Program-made: the position numbers and the translations under genes
NCBI RefSeq assembly: GCF_900091845.1
Contig: NZ_FMCI01000104.1
Span: 1-45,633, forward strand
DNA from: Streptomyces sp. SolWspMP-5a-2
GTDB lineage: Bacteria > Actinomycetota > Actinomycetes > Streptomycetales > Streptomycetaceae
DNA length: 45,633 nucleotides
Direction: 5' to 3'
Shown here: piece after piece, positions 22,461 through 33,222 of the stretch
Numbering within the stretch: position 1 is the first letter of the stretch
Layout of the letters: each line of letters starts with the position of its first letter
The notes under the pieces: model-generated
Seen by the model: the letters and a program-made list of their open reading frames with translations, nothing else
The model's database searches: none
What the model was told of the DNA's origin: nothing

Positions 22461-25034
22461 CTACGCGTGCCGCGCGTCCGCCTCCTGGGCCCGCAGCGCG
22501 CGCTCCACACCCGCGCGGGACTCCGAGACGAGCCGGCGCAGGGCCGCGCTCGGCTCGGCGGAGGCCAGCCAGGCGTCCGTGCGGTCCAGCGTCTCCTGGG
22601 AGACCTGCACCCCCGGGTACAGACCGACCGCGATCTGCTGCGCCATCTCGTGCGAACGGGCGTCCCACGCGTCCTTCAGGACCTCGAAGTACCGCTCCGT
22701 GTACGGCGCGAGCAGCTCCCGCTGGTCGGTCTGGACGAAGCCGCCGATGACGGACTCCTGCACCGCGTTGGGCAGCTTGTCCGACTCCACCACCGACGCC
22801 CAGGCCTCCGCCTTGGCCTCCGCGGTCGGCCGGGCCGCGCGGGCGCTGGCCGCGTGCCGCTCACCGGCGGCCGTGCGGTCGCGCTCGTACTCGGCGGCGA
22901 TCTCCGCCTCGTCGAACCGGCCCACCGCCGCCAGCCGCTCCACCAGCGTCCAGCGCAGGTCCGTGTCGACGGTCAGGCCCTCGACGGTCTGCGCGCCGTC
23001 CAGCAGGGCCTCCAGCAGGTCGAGCTGCTCGGGGGTGCGGGCCGTCGCCGCGAACGCCCGCGCCCACGCGAGCTGGTGGTCGCCGCCGGCCTCCGCCGCC
23101 CGCAGGTGCGCCAGCGTGGCGTCCGTCCAGCGGGTCAGCAGCGCCTCGCGGGCGTTGGGGTCGGCGTACAGCTCGATGGCGAGCTTCACCTGCCGCTGCA
23201 GGGACTGCACGACGCCGATGTCCGACTCCTTGCCGATGCCGGACAGCACCAGCGACAGGTAGTCCCGGGTGGCCAGTTCGGCGTCCCGGGTCATGTCCCA
23301 CGCCGACGCCCAGCACAGCGCGCGCGGCAGCGAGGACTCGAAGTCGCCCAGGTGCTCGGTGACGAAGGCGAGCGACGCCTCGTCGAGCCGGACCTTGGCG
23401 TACGACAGGTCGTCGTCGTTGAGCAGGACGACGTCCGGGCGGCGGCTGCCGACGAGCTGCGGGACGGCCGTCAGCTCGCCGTCGACGTCCAGTTCGACGC
23501 GCTCGCCGCGCACCAGCCTGCCGGTCGCCTCGTCGAGGTCGTACAGGCCGACCGCGACCCGGTGCGGGCGCAGGGTCGGCTCGCCCTTGGCGCCCGCGGG
23601 CAGCGCCGGGGCCTCCTGGCGGATCGCGAACGCGGTGACGACACCGTCGGCGTCGGTCTCGATCACCGGGCGCAGGATGTTGATGCCCGCGGTCTCCAGC
23701 CACTTCTTCGACCAGGTCTTCAGGTCACGTCCGGAGGTCTCCTCCAGGGCGCCCAGCAGGTCGGAGAGGCGGGTGTTGCCGAAGGCGTGGCGCTTGAAGT
23801 ACGCCTGGACGCCCGCGAAGAACTCGTCCATGCCGACGTACGCCACGAGCTGCTTGAGGACGCTGGCGCCCTTGGCGTAGGTGATGCCGTCGAAGTTGAC
23901 GAGGACGTCGTCCAGGTCGCCGATCTCCGCCATGATCGGGTGCGTGGACGGCAGTTGGTCCTGCCGGTAGGCCCACGTCTTCATGGAGTTGGCGAACGTC
24001 GTCCACGAGTGCGGCCAGCGCGAGTCGGGGTGGTGGGCCTGGCAGGCGATGGACGTGTAGGTGGCGAACGACTCGTTCAGCCACAGGTCGTTCCACCACT
24101 CCATGGTGACCAGGTCGCCGAACCACATGTGGGCCAGCTCGTGGAGGATCGTCTCGGCGCGCAGCTCGTACGACGCGTCGGTCACCTTCGAGCGGAACAC
24201 GTACTGGTCGCGGATGGTGACCGCGCCCGCGTTCTCCATCGCGCCCGCGTTGAACTCCGGCACGAAGAGCTGGTCGTACTTGCCGAACGGGTACGCGTAG
24301 TCGAACTTCTCCTGGAACCACTCGAAGCCCTGCCGGGTCACCTCGAAGACGGCGTCGGAGTCGAGGTGTTCGGCGAGCGAGGGGCGGCAGTAGATGCCCA
24401 GCGGCACCGACTGGCCGTCCTTCTCGTAGACGCTGTGCACCGAGTGGTACGGGCCGACGATCAGGGCGGTGATGTACGTCGAGATGCGCGGCGTCGGCTC
24501 GAAGACCCAGACGTCGTCGCGGGGTTCGGGGGTCGGCGAGTTGGAGACGACGGTCCAGCCGCCCGGCGCCTTCACCGTGAACTGGAAGGTCGCCTTGAGG
24601 TCGGGCTGCTCGAAGGAGGCGAAGACCCGGCGGGCGTCCGGCACCTCGAACTGCGTGTACAGGTAGGCCTGGTCGTCGACCGGGTCGACGAACCGGTGCA
24701 GGCCCTCACCGGTGTTGGTGTACGCGCAGTCCGCGACCACCCGCAGCACGTTCGGGCCCTGCGGCAGACCGGACAGCGCGATCCGGGAGTCCTGGAAGAC
24801 CTCGGCCGGGGCGAGCGGGTCGCGGTTCAGGACCACCTCGTGGACGGCCGGGGCGACCAGGTCGATGAAGGTCTCGCCGCCGCCCTCCGCGACGTCGAAG
24901 CGCACCGTGGTCGTGGACCTGTAGGTCCCGCCCTCCTGCGCCCCCGAGAGGTCGAGATCGATCTCGTACGAGTCAACGGTCAGCAGCTTCGCCCGCTGCC
25001 GCGCCTCTTCGCGAGTCAGGTTTGTGCCAGGCAC
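22461..25034 (-). CDS. pepN: Aminopeptidase N (M1 zinc metallopeptidase), copy 1
   Basis: Cytoplasmic zinc aminopeptidase, 857 residues, that removes N-terminal residues from peptides. GTG at 25034 has GGAG 8 nt upstream. The beta-sandwich N-domain has HRFVDPVDDQAYLYTQFE and FASFEQPDLKATFQF. The exopeptidase motif GAMENAG is at about residue 263. The zinc site is H298-E299-L-A-H302 with E321 eighteen residues on (DLWLNESFATY). The C-terminal half is the ERAP1-like helical domain. No signal peptide is present. A second copy, clearly a paralogue with the same length and start, lies at 41175-43751. It is monocistronic with its own terminator. Confidence 0.96.
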   Translation of the reverse strand: MPGTNLTREEARQRAKLLTVDSYEIDLDLSGAQEGGTYRSTTTVRFDVAEGGGETFIDLVAPAVHEVVLNRDPLAPAEVFQDSRIALSGLPQGPNVLRVVADCAYTNTGEGLHRFVDPVDDQAYLYTQFEVPDARRVFASFEQPDLKATFQFTVKAPGGWTVVSNSPTPEPRDDVWVFEPTPRISTYITALIVGPYHSVHSVYEKDGQSVPLGIYCRPSLAEHLDSDAVFEVTRQGFEWFQEKFDYAYPFGKYDQLFVPEFNAGAMENAGAVTIRDQYVFRSKVTDASYELRAETILHELAHMWFGDLVTMEWWNDLWLNESFATYTSIACQAHHPDSRWPHSWTTFANSMKTWAYRQDQLPSTHPIMAEIGDLDDVLVNFDGITYAKGASVLKQLVAYVGMDEFFAGVQAYFKRHAFGNTRLSDLLGALEETSGRDLKTWSKKWLETAGINILRPVIETDADGVVTAFAIRQEAPALPAGAKGEPTLRPHRVAVGLYDLDEATGRLVRGERVELDVDGELTAVPQLVGSRRPDVVLLNDDDLSYAKVRLDEASLAFVTEHLGDFESSLPRALCWASAWDMTRDAELATRDYLSLVLSGIGKESDIGVVQSLQRQVKLAIELYADPNAREALLTRWTDATLAHLRAAEAGGDHQLAWARAFAATARTPEQLDLLEALLDGAQTVEGLTVDTDLRWTLVERLAAVGRFDEAEIAAEYERDRTAAGERHAASARAARPTAEAKAEAWASVVESDKLPNAVQESVIGGFVQTDQRELLAPYTERYFEVLKDAWDARSHEMAQQIAVGLYPGVQVSQETLDRTDAWLASAEPSAALRRLVSESRAGVERALRAQEADARHA

Positions 25035-25146
25035 GCGGTCATCTCCTCGTTATGTGTGGGTTGCGCCATCCTTCCACGCGAGCCGCGCCGATGGCGATGT
25101 CCGGAACCCGCCGGTGCCGGGGACGGCCCCGGGCCACCGTGGAGCC

Positions 25147-25626
25147 ATGACCACCTACACCGCGCGACCTGTCCCGCCCGAGGTCCTGGCGGAGCTGCGG
25201 GCCGCCGACGACGCGGGCCGCCCCGCGACCGCCGTCACCGATCAGGAGGGCGGGGCGCCGCTGCGCTGCTGCCTGCGCCGCAGCCGCCCGGGGGAGCGGA
25301 TCGCGCTGGTCGCGTACGCGCCGCTGCACCGCTGGGCGGCGGCGACCGGCGCCGGCCCGGGCGCCTACGACGAGCGGGGCCCGGTCTTCGTCCACGCCGA
25401 CCCCTGCCCCGGACCCGACCCCGCGCGCGACGCCGGCTACCCGTTCCCCGGCGCCCACCGCACGGTCCGCCGGTACGCGGCCGACGGCCGCATCCTGGGC
25501 GGCGCGCTGGTCGCCGCCGTCGACGACGAGGCCCTGCGGAACGCGTTCGACGACCCGTCCGTGGCACTGGTCCACGTCCGGGCCGTCGAGTACGGCTGCT
25601 TCCTCTACGAGGTGCGCCGGGCCTAG
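25147..25626 (+). CDS. DUF1203-domain protein
   Basis: 159-residue cytoplasmic protein of the DUF1203 family, whose function I do not know. ATG at 25147 with a weak GGAG close by. Visible conserved segments are LRCCLRRSRPGERIALVAYA (about 37-56), a GAYDERGPVFVHADPC block (about 77-92) and YPFPGAHRTVRRY (about 98-110). The C-terminus ends VHVRAVEYGCFLYEVRR. Several Cys and His residues in fixed positions could bind metal or be redox-active. It is divergent from the aminopeptidase (112-bp gap) and convergent with asd. Confidence 0.88.
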   Translation: MTTYTARPVPPEVLAELRAADDAGRPATAVTDQEGGAPLRCCLRRSRPGERIALVAYAPLHRWAAATGAGPGAYDERGPVFVHADPCPGPDPARDAGYPFPGAHRTVRRYAADGRILGGALVAAVDDEALRNAFDDPSVALVHVRAVEYGCFLYEVRRA

Positions 25627-25676
25627 GGCGTGTCTGACCATTTACGTCTGCCTCGCGGCACCATGCACGCACTCCC

Positions 25677-25703
25677 GCCGGGCGCGCGGGTCCTGGGCCC
25701 GGC
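25677..25703. terminator. Hairpin between DUF1203 gene and asd
   Basis: GCCGGGC (25677-25683) pairs with GCCCGGC (25697-25703), 13-nt loop, in the 91-bp gap between convergent genes. No T tract. The gap begins with GGGCGTGTCTGACC, which resembles short repeated sequences I have seen flanking Streptomyces insertion elements, but nothing else of an element is present. Confidence 0.45.
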
Positions 25704-25717
25704 GTGCCCGCCGCGGG

Positions 25718-27096
<1,379 letters not shown>

Positions 27097-30000
27097 TTAC
27101 GGCGTGACGGAGCCGATCTGCACGTTGCCGGTGCCCGCGACCGAGCCGCGGGCGTTCACCAGCTGGACGCGGCCGAAGAATTCGCGGCCCGCGGGGGCCG
27201 CCGCGAGGGCGGTCACCGTGCCGGAGAACGTGGCCGACTGGCCGGTGCCGAGCTTGACCGACGCGGACTGGTCGACGCCGACGGTGCCGAGCGTCGTCGA
27301 GAAGAACACGTCACGGTAGTCGTACGCGGTGGTCCCGGCCGGGATCGAGTAGCCGTCGACCTCGATCGTGTAGGTGCCGGCGGCCGGGGAGGCGATGGAG
27401 ACCGCTTCCTCGGAGTCGCCGTCGGCGGACTGCCCGACGACCGTGCCCGCCGCGTTGTACACGACCAGGTCCAGGTCGGCGGCGGTGTCGGAGACGTTGC
27501 CGATGGCGACGTCGAGCGACGTGGCGCCCGCGGGCACCTCCACCGTGGTGACCTGGGTCTCGCCCTGCGCGATGGTCGGGCGGGCGGGCTTGGCGGAGCC
27601 CAGCGGGCCGCCGACCAGGTGGCCGTCGAGGGCGGCGAAGGTGTTGGTCGCCTTCCAGGTGACGGCGGTCGGGGTGCCGACCTTGACCTCGGGGACGGTC
27701 ACGGTCGCCGGGTCGAAGACCGCGCCGAGGACGGAGACGTCCAGCTTGTACGGGTTGTCGAGCAGCGGCGAGGTGCGGCGCGACTCGACCTCGATCTCCC
27801 AGACGCCGGGCTGCGGGTTCGGGTACGCCCGCACGTCGGGCTTGCAGCCGTTGCCGTCCAGGTAGTTGTTGTAGCAGTACGGGGTCGAGGTGTTGTCGAC
27901 CGGGACGCCGTACGGGTGGATCGCGATGAAGCGGGTCTGGCTCTTGTCCTTCAGACCGCCGATCGCGACCTCCAGCGAGGTGGCGCCCTCGGGCACCGTC
28001 ACGAAGTACGACTGCGAGCTGTTGCGCTGCACCGTGTCGGAGGCGGAGTAGGTGTACTTGACCGGCTCCGAGACGACGACGGTGGTGAGGATCTGCCGGT
28101 CCAGGCCCTCGGTCTTCGGGTCGTCCAGCTCCAGGATGGCGCTCTTGAGCCCGGCGGACCGCGGGTTGGCCTGCACCTTGACGGTCACCGGCTGGTTGAG
28201 GCCCAGCTTGATCTCGTCCGAGCCGAGGATCTTGAAGGTGTTCCCGGCGTTGTTCTCGAAGTGCAGCTCGTGCCGGATCGCCTTGTCGGCGCCGGTGGTG
28301 CGGGTGATCGTGATGTCGTACGACTTCTTCTGACCGGCCTTGAGGCCGCCCTCGCGGTCGTAGAGGCCGGTGCCGAAGCCCGGGGTCTTCAGCGCGTAGT
28401 CGATCGCCGTGTCCACGGGCGCCTTGACCGAGTACTCATGGGCGGTCGCACCCTTGCGGATGGACTTCCAGGCGTCCGGGATGTTGATGAGGCCCGCGCC
28501 CTCCTCGTACGCCTGCACACCCTTGATGTGGTCGGCGGTCGAGGTCAGGGCGGTGCGCAGGGTGGCCGGGGTCAGCTCGATGTGCTTCTGCTTGGCGGCC
28601 GAGATCAGCAGCGCCGAGGCGCCCGCGGCCTGCGGGGACGCCATCGAGGTGCCCTGGAGCATGGAGTAGCCGGCCGGCAGCGAGTAGCCCGCCTCGGCGA
28701 CCGGGCCGCCCGGCAGCCAGGTCTGCGTGGTGTTGATCGCGGCGCCCGGCGCGGACAGGGTCGGCGTGAAGCCGCCGTCCTCGCGCGGACCGCGCGAGGA
28801 GAAGGGCATCATCGCGTACTTCTTCTCCACGACCGAGCCGTAGTTGGCGGCCCAGGTCTGCTTGGAGATGGTCGCGCCGACCGAGATCACCTTGTCGGCG
28901 AGCCCGGGGTCGCCGATCGTGTTGGCGCCGGGGCCGGAGTTGCCGGCCGAGATGACCAGCTGGACGCCGTAGGTGTCGATGAGCCGCGTGTACATCAGCG
29001 CGCGGACGTTGTTGCCGTCGTTGAGCGCCGGCAGACCGCCGATCGACATGTTGACGATGTCGACCCCGCGGTTGGCGACCAGGTCGACCATGCCCTCGGT
29101 GAGCGCGACGTTGGTGCAGCCGCCGGTCCAGGTGCAGGCCCGCGAGGAGACGATCTTCGCGCCCGGGGCCGCGCCGTTCATCTTGCCGCCGAAGAGGCCG
29201 TTGGCCGCGGTGATGCCGGCCACGTGCGTGCCGTGCTCGGACTCGATGAGGCCGATGTTGACGAAGTCGGCCTTCGCGCCCGCCGCGTTGTAGACGACGT
29301 CCTTGCGGATCTCGACGACGAACGGCTGCCGCTCGACGACGTCGGTGGCCGGGTCGTCGGTGCCGAAGTAGCCGACCTGGAAACCGTCCTTGTACGGCTT
29401 CATCGGCTCGTCGTCGCTGAAGTCGTTGTTGTTGTTCAGGTCGACGCGGACGGTGCCGTTCTTCGCGTCGTACAGCACACCCCAGCTGTCGGTGGTGTCG
29501 CCGTCCCGGTTGACGTCGCCTGCGGCGTCGCCGCCGACCGTGTACGACTCCAGGAAGGTGCTGATCTGGTACGAACCGGCGGGCGCCTTCCAGGTCTTGC
29601 CGCCGTAGCCGAACGTCGGACCGGAGACCGAGGTGAGCATCGGGCGCCAGGTGCGGTCGCCGTCGACCAGCGGGTCGGTCGCCGTCACCCAGTCGACGAT
29701 CTTCCGCTCGCCCGTGGTGGTCTTCTGCAGCGCCGGGTGGCCGAGGTCCACGCCCGAGTCCAGGACGCCGATGGTGACACCGCGGCCGTCCGCCTTCGGG
29801 TTGGCCTTCACGAAGTCGACGGCGCCCGTCTCGAAGGACGGGTTGTACGGGTTCTCGGCCGGGGTCTTCTTGCCCGGGGCCGGGTAACCGGCCTTCGCGC
29901 CGGACGACTTGGTGGCGCCGCCCGCGGGGCTCGGGTCGTCGAGCGGGATGTCCTTGCGCAGGTCGATGGCCTGCACCGAGGAGAGCTTCGCGGCCGCGGC

Positions 30001-30387
30001 GAGCGCCGCGTCGGCCTTGGCGGTGGGGACGGTGGCGCGGACGTAGCCGAGCTTGTCGTACGCCTTGCCGACCGAGCCGCCCTTGACCGCGTCGAGCTGG
30101 TCGGTGACCTGGGCCGTCCTGCCCGGCTCGGTGGCGATCATCATCGTGACGTCGGCGTCGCCGTCGGCCTTGGCAGCGGCCAGCAGATCGGCGTCGTCGC
30201 TGCCCAGCTTGTCGTGCGCGGACTTGACGGCGTCGACCGCGGGGGCGGTGGCGGCGGGGCCGTCGGCGGCGAGGGCCAGGGGTATCGGCCCCGCCGCACA
30301 GAGCGCGGCCACCAGACCGGCGACCGCGGCCGTGCGGGCCGTGCGTCTCGCGCCCGATATCGGTTCGCGCTGGGGGGTGAAGGTCAT
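27097..30387 (-). CDS. Large secreted S8 subtilisin-like serine protease
   Basis: Exported endopeptidase of 1096 residues. ATG at 30387 has AAGGG 6 nt upstream; an ATG two codons earlier has no spacing. The signal peptide (AVAGLVAALCAAGPIPLALA) ends at about residue 36. The I9-like pro-region spans about 40-150 (MMIATEPGRTAQVTDQLDAV). The catalytic triad is D210 (IGVLDSGVD), H385 (HGTHVAG) and S581 (GTSMASP). About 100 residues with Ca-site-like DVNRDGDTTD and DLNNNNDFSDDE stretches lie between D and H, an insert seen in large Streptomyces subtilases. The C-terminal 400 residues hold beta domains, including a pre-peptidase-type repeat near GTYTIEVDGYSIPAG. An 18-bp palindrome lies 40 nt upstream. 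Confidence 0.94.
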   Translation of the reverse strand: MTFTPQREPISGARRTARTAAVAGLVAALCAAGPIPLALAADGPAATAPAVDAVKSAHDKLGSDDADLLAAAKADGDADVTMMIATEPGRTAQVTDQLDAVKGGSVGKAYDKLGYVRATVPTAKADAALAAAAKLSSVQAIDLRKDIPLDDPSPAGGATKSSGAKAGYPAPGKKTPAENPYNPSFETGAVDFVKANPKADGRGVTIGVLDSGVDLGHPALQKTTTGERKIVDWVTATDPLVDGDRTWRPMLTSVSGPTFGYGGKTWKAPAGSYQISTFLESYTVGGDAAGDVNRDGDTTDSWGVLYDAKNGTVRVDLNNNNDFSDDEPMKPYKDGFQVGYFGTDDPATDVVERQPFVVEIRKDVVYNAAGAKADFVNIGLIESEHGTHVAGITAANGLFGGKMNGAAPGAKIVSSRACTWTGGCTNVALTEGMVDLVANRGVDIVNMSIGGLPALNDGNNVRALMYTRLIDTYGVQLVISAGNSGPGANTIGDPGLADKVISVGATISKQTWAANYGSVVEKKYAMMPFSSRGPREDGGFTPTLSAPGAAINTTQTWLPGGPVAEAGYSLPAGYSMLQGTSMASPQAAGASALLISAAKQKHIELTPATLRTALTSTADHIKGVQAYEEGAGLINIPDAWKSIRKGATAHEYSVKAPVDTAIDYALKTPGFGTGLYDREGGLKAGQKKSYDITITRTTGADKAIRHELHFENNAGNTFKILGSDEIKLGLNQPVTVKVQANPRSAGLKSAILELDDPKTEGLDRQILTTVVVSEPVKYTYSASDTVQRNSSQSYFVTVPEGATSLEVAIGGLKDKSQTRFIAIHPYGVPVDNTSTPYCYNNYLDGNGCKPDVRAYPNPQPGVWEIEVESRRTSPLLDNPYKLDVSVLGAVFDPATVTVPEVKVGTPTAVTWKATNTFAALDGHLVGGPLGSAKPARPTIAQGETQVTTVEVPAGATSLDVAIGNVSDTAADLDLVVYNAAGTVVGQSADGDSEEAVSIASPAAGTYTIEVDGYSIPAGTTAYDYRDVFFSTTLGTVGVDQSASVKLGTGQSATFSGTVTALAAAPAGREFFGRVQLVNARGSVAGTGNVQIGSVTP

Positions 30388-30426
30388 CGGCATCCCTTGT
30401 ACGTAAAGGAACGAACGTGGATCGAT

Positions 30427-30444
30427 CAGAGCCGATCGGCTCTG
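30427..30444. promoter_or_regulatory. 18-bp palindrome upstream of the subtilase
   Basis: CAGAGCCGATCGGCTCTG is its own reverse complement over 18 bases. It lies 40 nt upstream of the protease start, within its leader or promoter, and 184 nt upstream of the divergent Nudix gene. It could be an operator or an RNA hairpin; no regulator is encoded next to it. Confidence 0.6.
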
Positions 30445-30627
30445 GTCGGACGAGCGCTCAGCTTTACTCAAGAGACAGTTGTTTGGCGAGTGTTGACCGA
30501 AAAGATATGGACGTATGGGGAAAACCCGCGATGCCCTTTGCGGACGAAACCCCTCAATCGGGCCGTCGCGCGCGGGAGATGGCCGGGAAGGCGCCGGCGG
30601 CGCGGTCCCGGCGTCTACCGTCCAGCC

Positions 30628-31074
30628 ATGCGCAAGAAGTTGAGGGTGGCGGCCTACGCCGTGTGCGTCCGCGACGACCACCTGCTGATGGCCCGCTGGA
30701 CCGGCGGCGGGGGACCGCCGCTGTGGGCCCTGCCGGGCGGCGGCCTCGAACACGGCGAGGACCCGTACGACGCGGTACGGCGCGAGGTCGAGGAGGAGAC
30801 CGGGTACCTCATGGACGTCACCGCGCTGCTCGGCGTCGGCGCCGCCCGCCGGATCACCCGGCGCCGCTTCGGCCGGGCCGTCGACGGCCACACCGTCCGG
30901 GTCCTCTACGAGGGCCTGATCACCGGCGGCGCGCTGCGCGACGAGGTCGGCGGCTCCACCGACCGGGCCGCCTGGCACCCGCTCGCCGAGGTGCCCGCCC
31001 TGGAGCGCTCCGACGCGGTCGACATCGCCCTCGCCCTGTGGCGGGAGCGCCCGGCCAGCGGCAGGAACGGCTAG
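30628..31074 (+). CDS. Nudix hydrolase
   Basis: 148-residue hydrolase of nucleoside diphosphate-linked compounds. ATG at 30628. The Nudix box is complete at about residues 38-60: GGGLEHG, then E, then the REVEEETG helix that binds the metal. It is preceded by LWALPGGG, typical of the family. A Tyr/Arg-rich strand region (RRITRRRFGRAVDGHTVRV) follows. The substrate cannot be told from sequence; candidates are damaged nucleotides, ADP-ribose or NAD derivatives. It is divergent from the protease with a 240-bp gap. Confidence 0.93.
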   Translation: MRKKLRVAAYAVCVRDDHLLMARWTGGGGPPLWALPGGGLEHGEDPYDAVRREVEEETGYLMDVTALLGVGAARRITRRRFGRAVDGHTVRVLYEGLITGGALRDEVGGSTDRAAWHPLAEVPALERSDAVDIALALWRERPASGRNG

Positions 31075-31116
31075 CGACCCGCGACCCGGCGCCCCTCGGG
31101 CGGCCCGCCCCGCTCC

Positions 31117-31207
31117 CGCCCCGGACGGAGTTCCCGGCCCGCCCCGCGCCCGCCCCGGACGAGATTCCCGGCCCGCCCCGCACCCGGCCCTGACGGCTTC
31201 CCCGGCC
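31117..31207. repeat. 34-bp tandem repeat, about 2.6 copies
   Basis: Units at 31117-31150 and 31151-31184 differ at a few positions; a diverged partial third runs to about 31207. Non-coding, downstream of the Nudix gene. Confidence 0.7.
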
Positions 31208-31351
31208 GTCCGGAGTCCGCCCCCGAACGGCTTGACTACCCCGTCAGATGAACGCTGAGTGACCGGGTCCGGGCCGTTCGAGGAGCGGTGGTGGACGCGC
31301 AGGGTGGCCCAAGATCGACGTACCGTGATCGGTGTTGCGCGTTGCCGCCTC

Positions 31352-31373
31352 GTTCACGCACAGGTCATCCCCG
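31352..31373 (+). promoter_or_regulatory. PHO-box-like direct repeat
   Basis: GTTCACGCACA followed directly by GGTCATCCCCG: two 11-nt units, the spacing of Streptomyces PhoP sites (known unit GTTCACC plus four bases). The first seven bases match 6/7 and 5/7. It lies 90 nt upstream of a secreted phosphoesterase, a sensible target for phosphate control. Confidence 0.5.
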
Positions 31374-31462
31374 ATGCCAAGCATCCAGAGCGAGCGGGAA
31401 TGTTCGCGGAAGCGATCACCCGCGACCACTGCCGACGCGTTCGCACTCGGGGAGACCGCGCC

Positions 31463-33214
31463 ATGTCGCGCACACGCTCTGTCGCCAGCTCCGTGCTGGG
31501 CATCAACCGTCGTACCGTCCTCGCCGCCACCGGCGCGGCGGCCGTCTCCGCGGGTGTCGGCTACGCCCTGCGGCCCACCGAAAGCCAGGCCGCCACCACC
31601 GCGGACACCCGGGTCGTGGCCCAGTCGCGCAAGGCGCCCGCCGCGCCGCTCGCCCCCTACACCAAGGGCACCACGCTGGCGACCGTCGCCGCCCCGCGCA
31701 CCTCCACCGGCTACCGCCGTCTCGGCGACGGCCCCGGCTGGAGCCGGGTGGTGCGCGGCGAACTCGCCGCCGCGAAGTCCGGCCGGGCCGCCCGCCGTAC
31801 CGCGCTCGCCGCCTTCGTGCAGCTCACCGACCTGCACCTGATCGACAGCCAGCACCCGATGCGCCTGGAGTACCTGCGCTCCACCGACCGGCACGCCTGG
31901 CGCCCGCACGAGGCGCTGACCGTGCAGGGCGCGGTCTCCCTGGTCGAGCGGGTCAACGCGCTGCGCGGGGCGCCCGTCACCGGTTCGCCGCTGCACTTCG
32001 CGATGACGACCGGCGACAACACCGACAACAACGCCAAGACCGAACTCGACTGGTTCCTCACCATCATGAGCGGCGGCCGGATCACCCCCGGCTCCGGGGA
32101 CCCGCGCCACTACGAGGGCGTCCAGAACAGCGGGCTCACGCAGTACTGGCAGCCCGACTCCACCGTCCGGGACGCCGACAAGCAGGCCGGGTTCCCGCAC
32201 CTGGCGGGCTTCCTGGCCGCCGCCACCCGCGAGGTCCGCAGCCCCGGCCTCAACCTGCCCTGGTACTCCACCGTCGGCAACCACGACGCGATGCCGCTGG
32301 GCTGCTACGGGCACGGCGACTCCTGGCTCGCCGAGTACGCGGTCGGCGGCAGGAAGCTGATGTCGCTGCCCGCGGCCGACGCGAAGAAGCTCCAGAACGC
32401 CATCAAGGGCGGCAAGGACCCGCGCGGCACCGCGTTCCGGGACATGCTCAAGGCGCACGCCCGCTCCATGCGCCCGGTCACCCCCGACGAGCGGCGCGCC
32501 CCCTACACCCCGGCCGAGTACCTCAAGGCGCACCTGGACCCGGCCCACCGCGGCCTCGGCCCGGTCGGACACGGCTACTCCTCCGCCAACCTCGCCGCGG
32601 GCACCCAGTACTACGCCTTCCGGATCTCGGACGACGTCGTCGGCGTCAGCCTCGACACCACCGACCCGGGCGGCCACTACGAAGGGTCCATCGGAACGGC
32701 CCAGTTGAAGTGGCTCGACCGCCAACTGCGGGACAACAAGGACTCATACGTCATTGTCTTCAGCCACCACACCAGCAAGACGATGACCAACACGTCCCAC
32801 GCCGACCCGTCCCGCCCCGCCGAGCGGCGCCACAACGGCCAGGAGGTGCTGGCCCTCCTCGGCAGCCACCGCAACGTCCTCGCCTGGGTCAACGGCCACA
32901 TCCACCGCAACGACATCACCCCGCACTCGGCGCCCGACGGCCGCTCCTTCTGGGAGATCTCCACCGCGTCCCACGTCGACTTCCCCCAACTCGCCAGGAT
33001 CATCGAGGTGGTGGACAACAAGGACGGCACGGTCTCGCTGTTCACCACGCTCGTCGAGTCCGCGGCCCCGCACCGCACGGACTTCGGCGACCTCTCCCAG
33101 ACCGGACTGGCCGCCCTCTACCGGGAGTTGTCCTTCAACGCCCCCGGCGCCAGCACCGTGCTGGGCGGCGACCCGGCCGACCGCAACACCGAACTGGTCC
33201 TGAAGAAGGGCTGA
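31463..33214 (+). CDS. Tat-exported metallophosphoesterase (TIGR03767 family)
   Basis: 583-residue calcineurin-like phosphoesterase. ATG at 31463 has GGGGAG 8 nt upstream. The N-terminus carries a twin-arginine signal (INRRTVLAATGAAAVSAGVG, Arg16-Arg17), so the folded metalloenzyme is exported by Tat. Metal-binding motifs occur in order: QLTDLHLID, TTGDNTDNNAKTE, STVGNHDA, VFSHHTSKTM and NGHIHRNDITPH. These supply the five classic dinuclear-metal motifs. The length and the QHPMRLEYL and YYAFRISDDVVGVSLDT segments fit the actinobacterial PPA1498-type family. Substrate unknown; a phosphate-scavenging role is suggested by the PHO-like repeat upstream. It is convergent with the next gene with only 8 bases between stops. 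Confidence 0.93.
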   Translation: MSRTRSVASSVLGINRRTVLAATGAAAVSAGVGYALRPTESQAATTADTRVVAQSRKAPAAPLAPYTKGTTLATVAAPRTSTGYRRLGDGPGWSRVVRGELAAAKSGRAARRTALAAFVQLTDLHLIDSQHPMRLEYLRSTDRHAWRPHEALTVQGAVSLVERVNALRGAPVTGSPLHFAMTTGDNTDNNAKTELDWFLTIMSGGRITPGSGDPRHYEGVQNSGLTQYWQPDSTVRDADKQAGFPHLAGFLAAATREVRSPGLNLPWYSTVGNHDAMPLGCYGHGDSWLAEYAVGGRKLMSLPAADAKKLQNAIKGGKDPRGTAFRDMLKAHARSMRPVTPDERRAPYTPAEYLKAHLDPAHRGLGPVGHGYSSANLAAGTQYYAFRISDDVVGVSLDTTDPGGHYEGSIGTAQLKWLDRQLRDNKDSYVIVFSHHTSKTMTNTSHADPSRPAERRHNGQEVLALLGSHRNVLAWVNGHIHRNDITPHSAPDGRSFWEISTASHVDFPQLARIIEVVDNKDGTVSLFTTLVESAAPHRTDFGDLSQTGLAALYRELSFNAPGASTVLGGDPADRNTELVLKKG

Positions 33215-33222
33215 CCCGGGCG

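Larger units (their letters stand above)
31075..31462. other. Intergenic region with 34-bp tandem repeat and promoter of the phosphoesterase
   Basis: 388 bases, no gene. 31117-31184 contains two copies of a 34-bp GC-rich unit (CGCCCCGGACGGAG at the start of the first copy, CGCCCCGGACGAGA in the second), followed by a partial third copy to about 31207. A PHO-box-like pair lies at 31352-31373. The patch from 31320 on is less GC-rich and is the probable promoter area. Confidence 0.55.

Noticed and set aside
25627..25676. GGGCGTGTCTGACC, resembling ends of insertion elements
   Set aside because: No matching inverted end, target duplication or transposase is present; at most a remnant.
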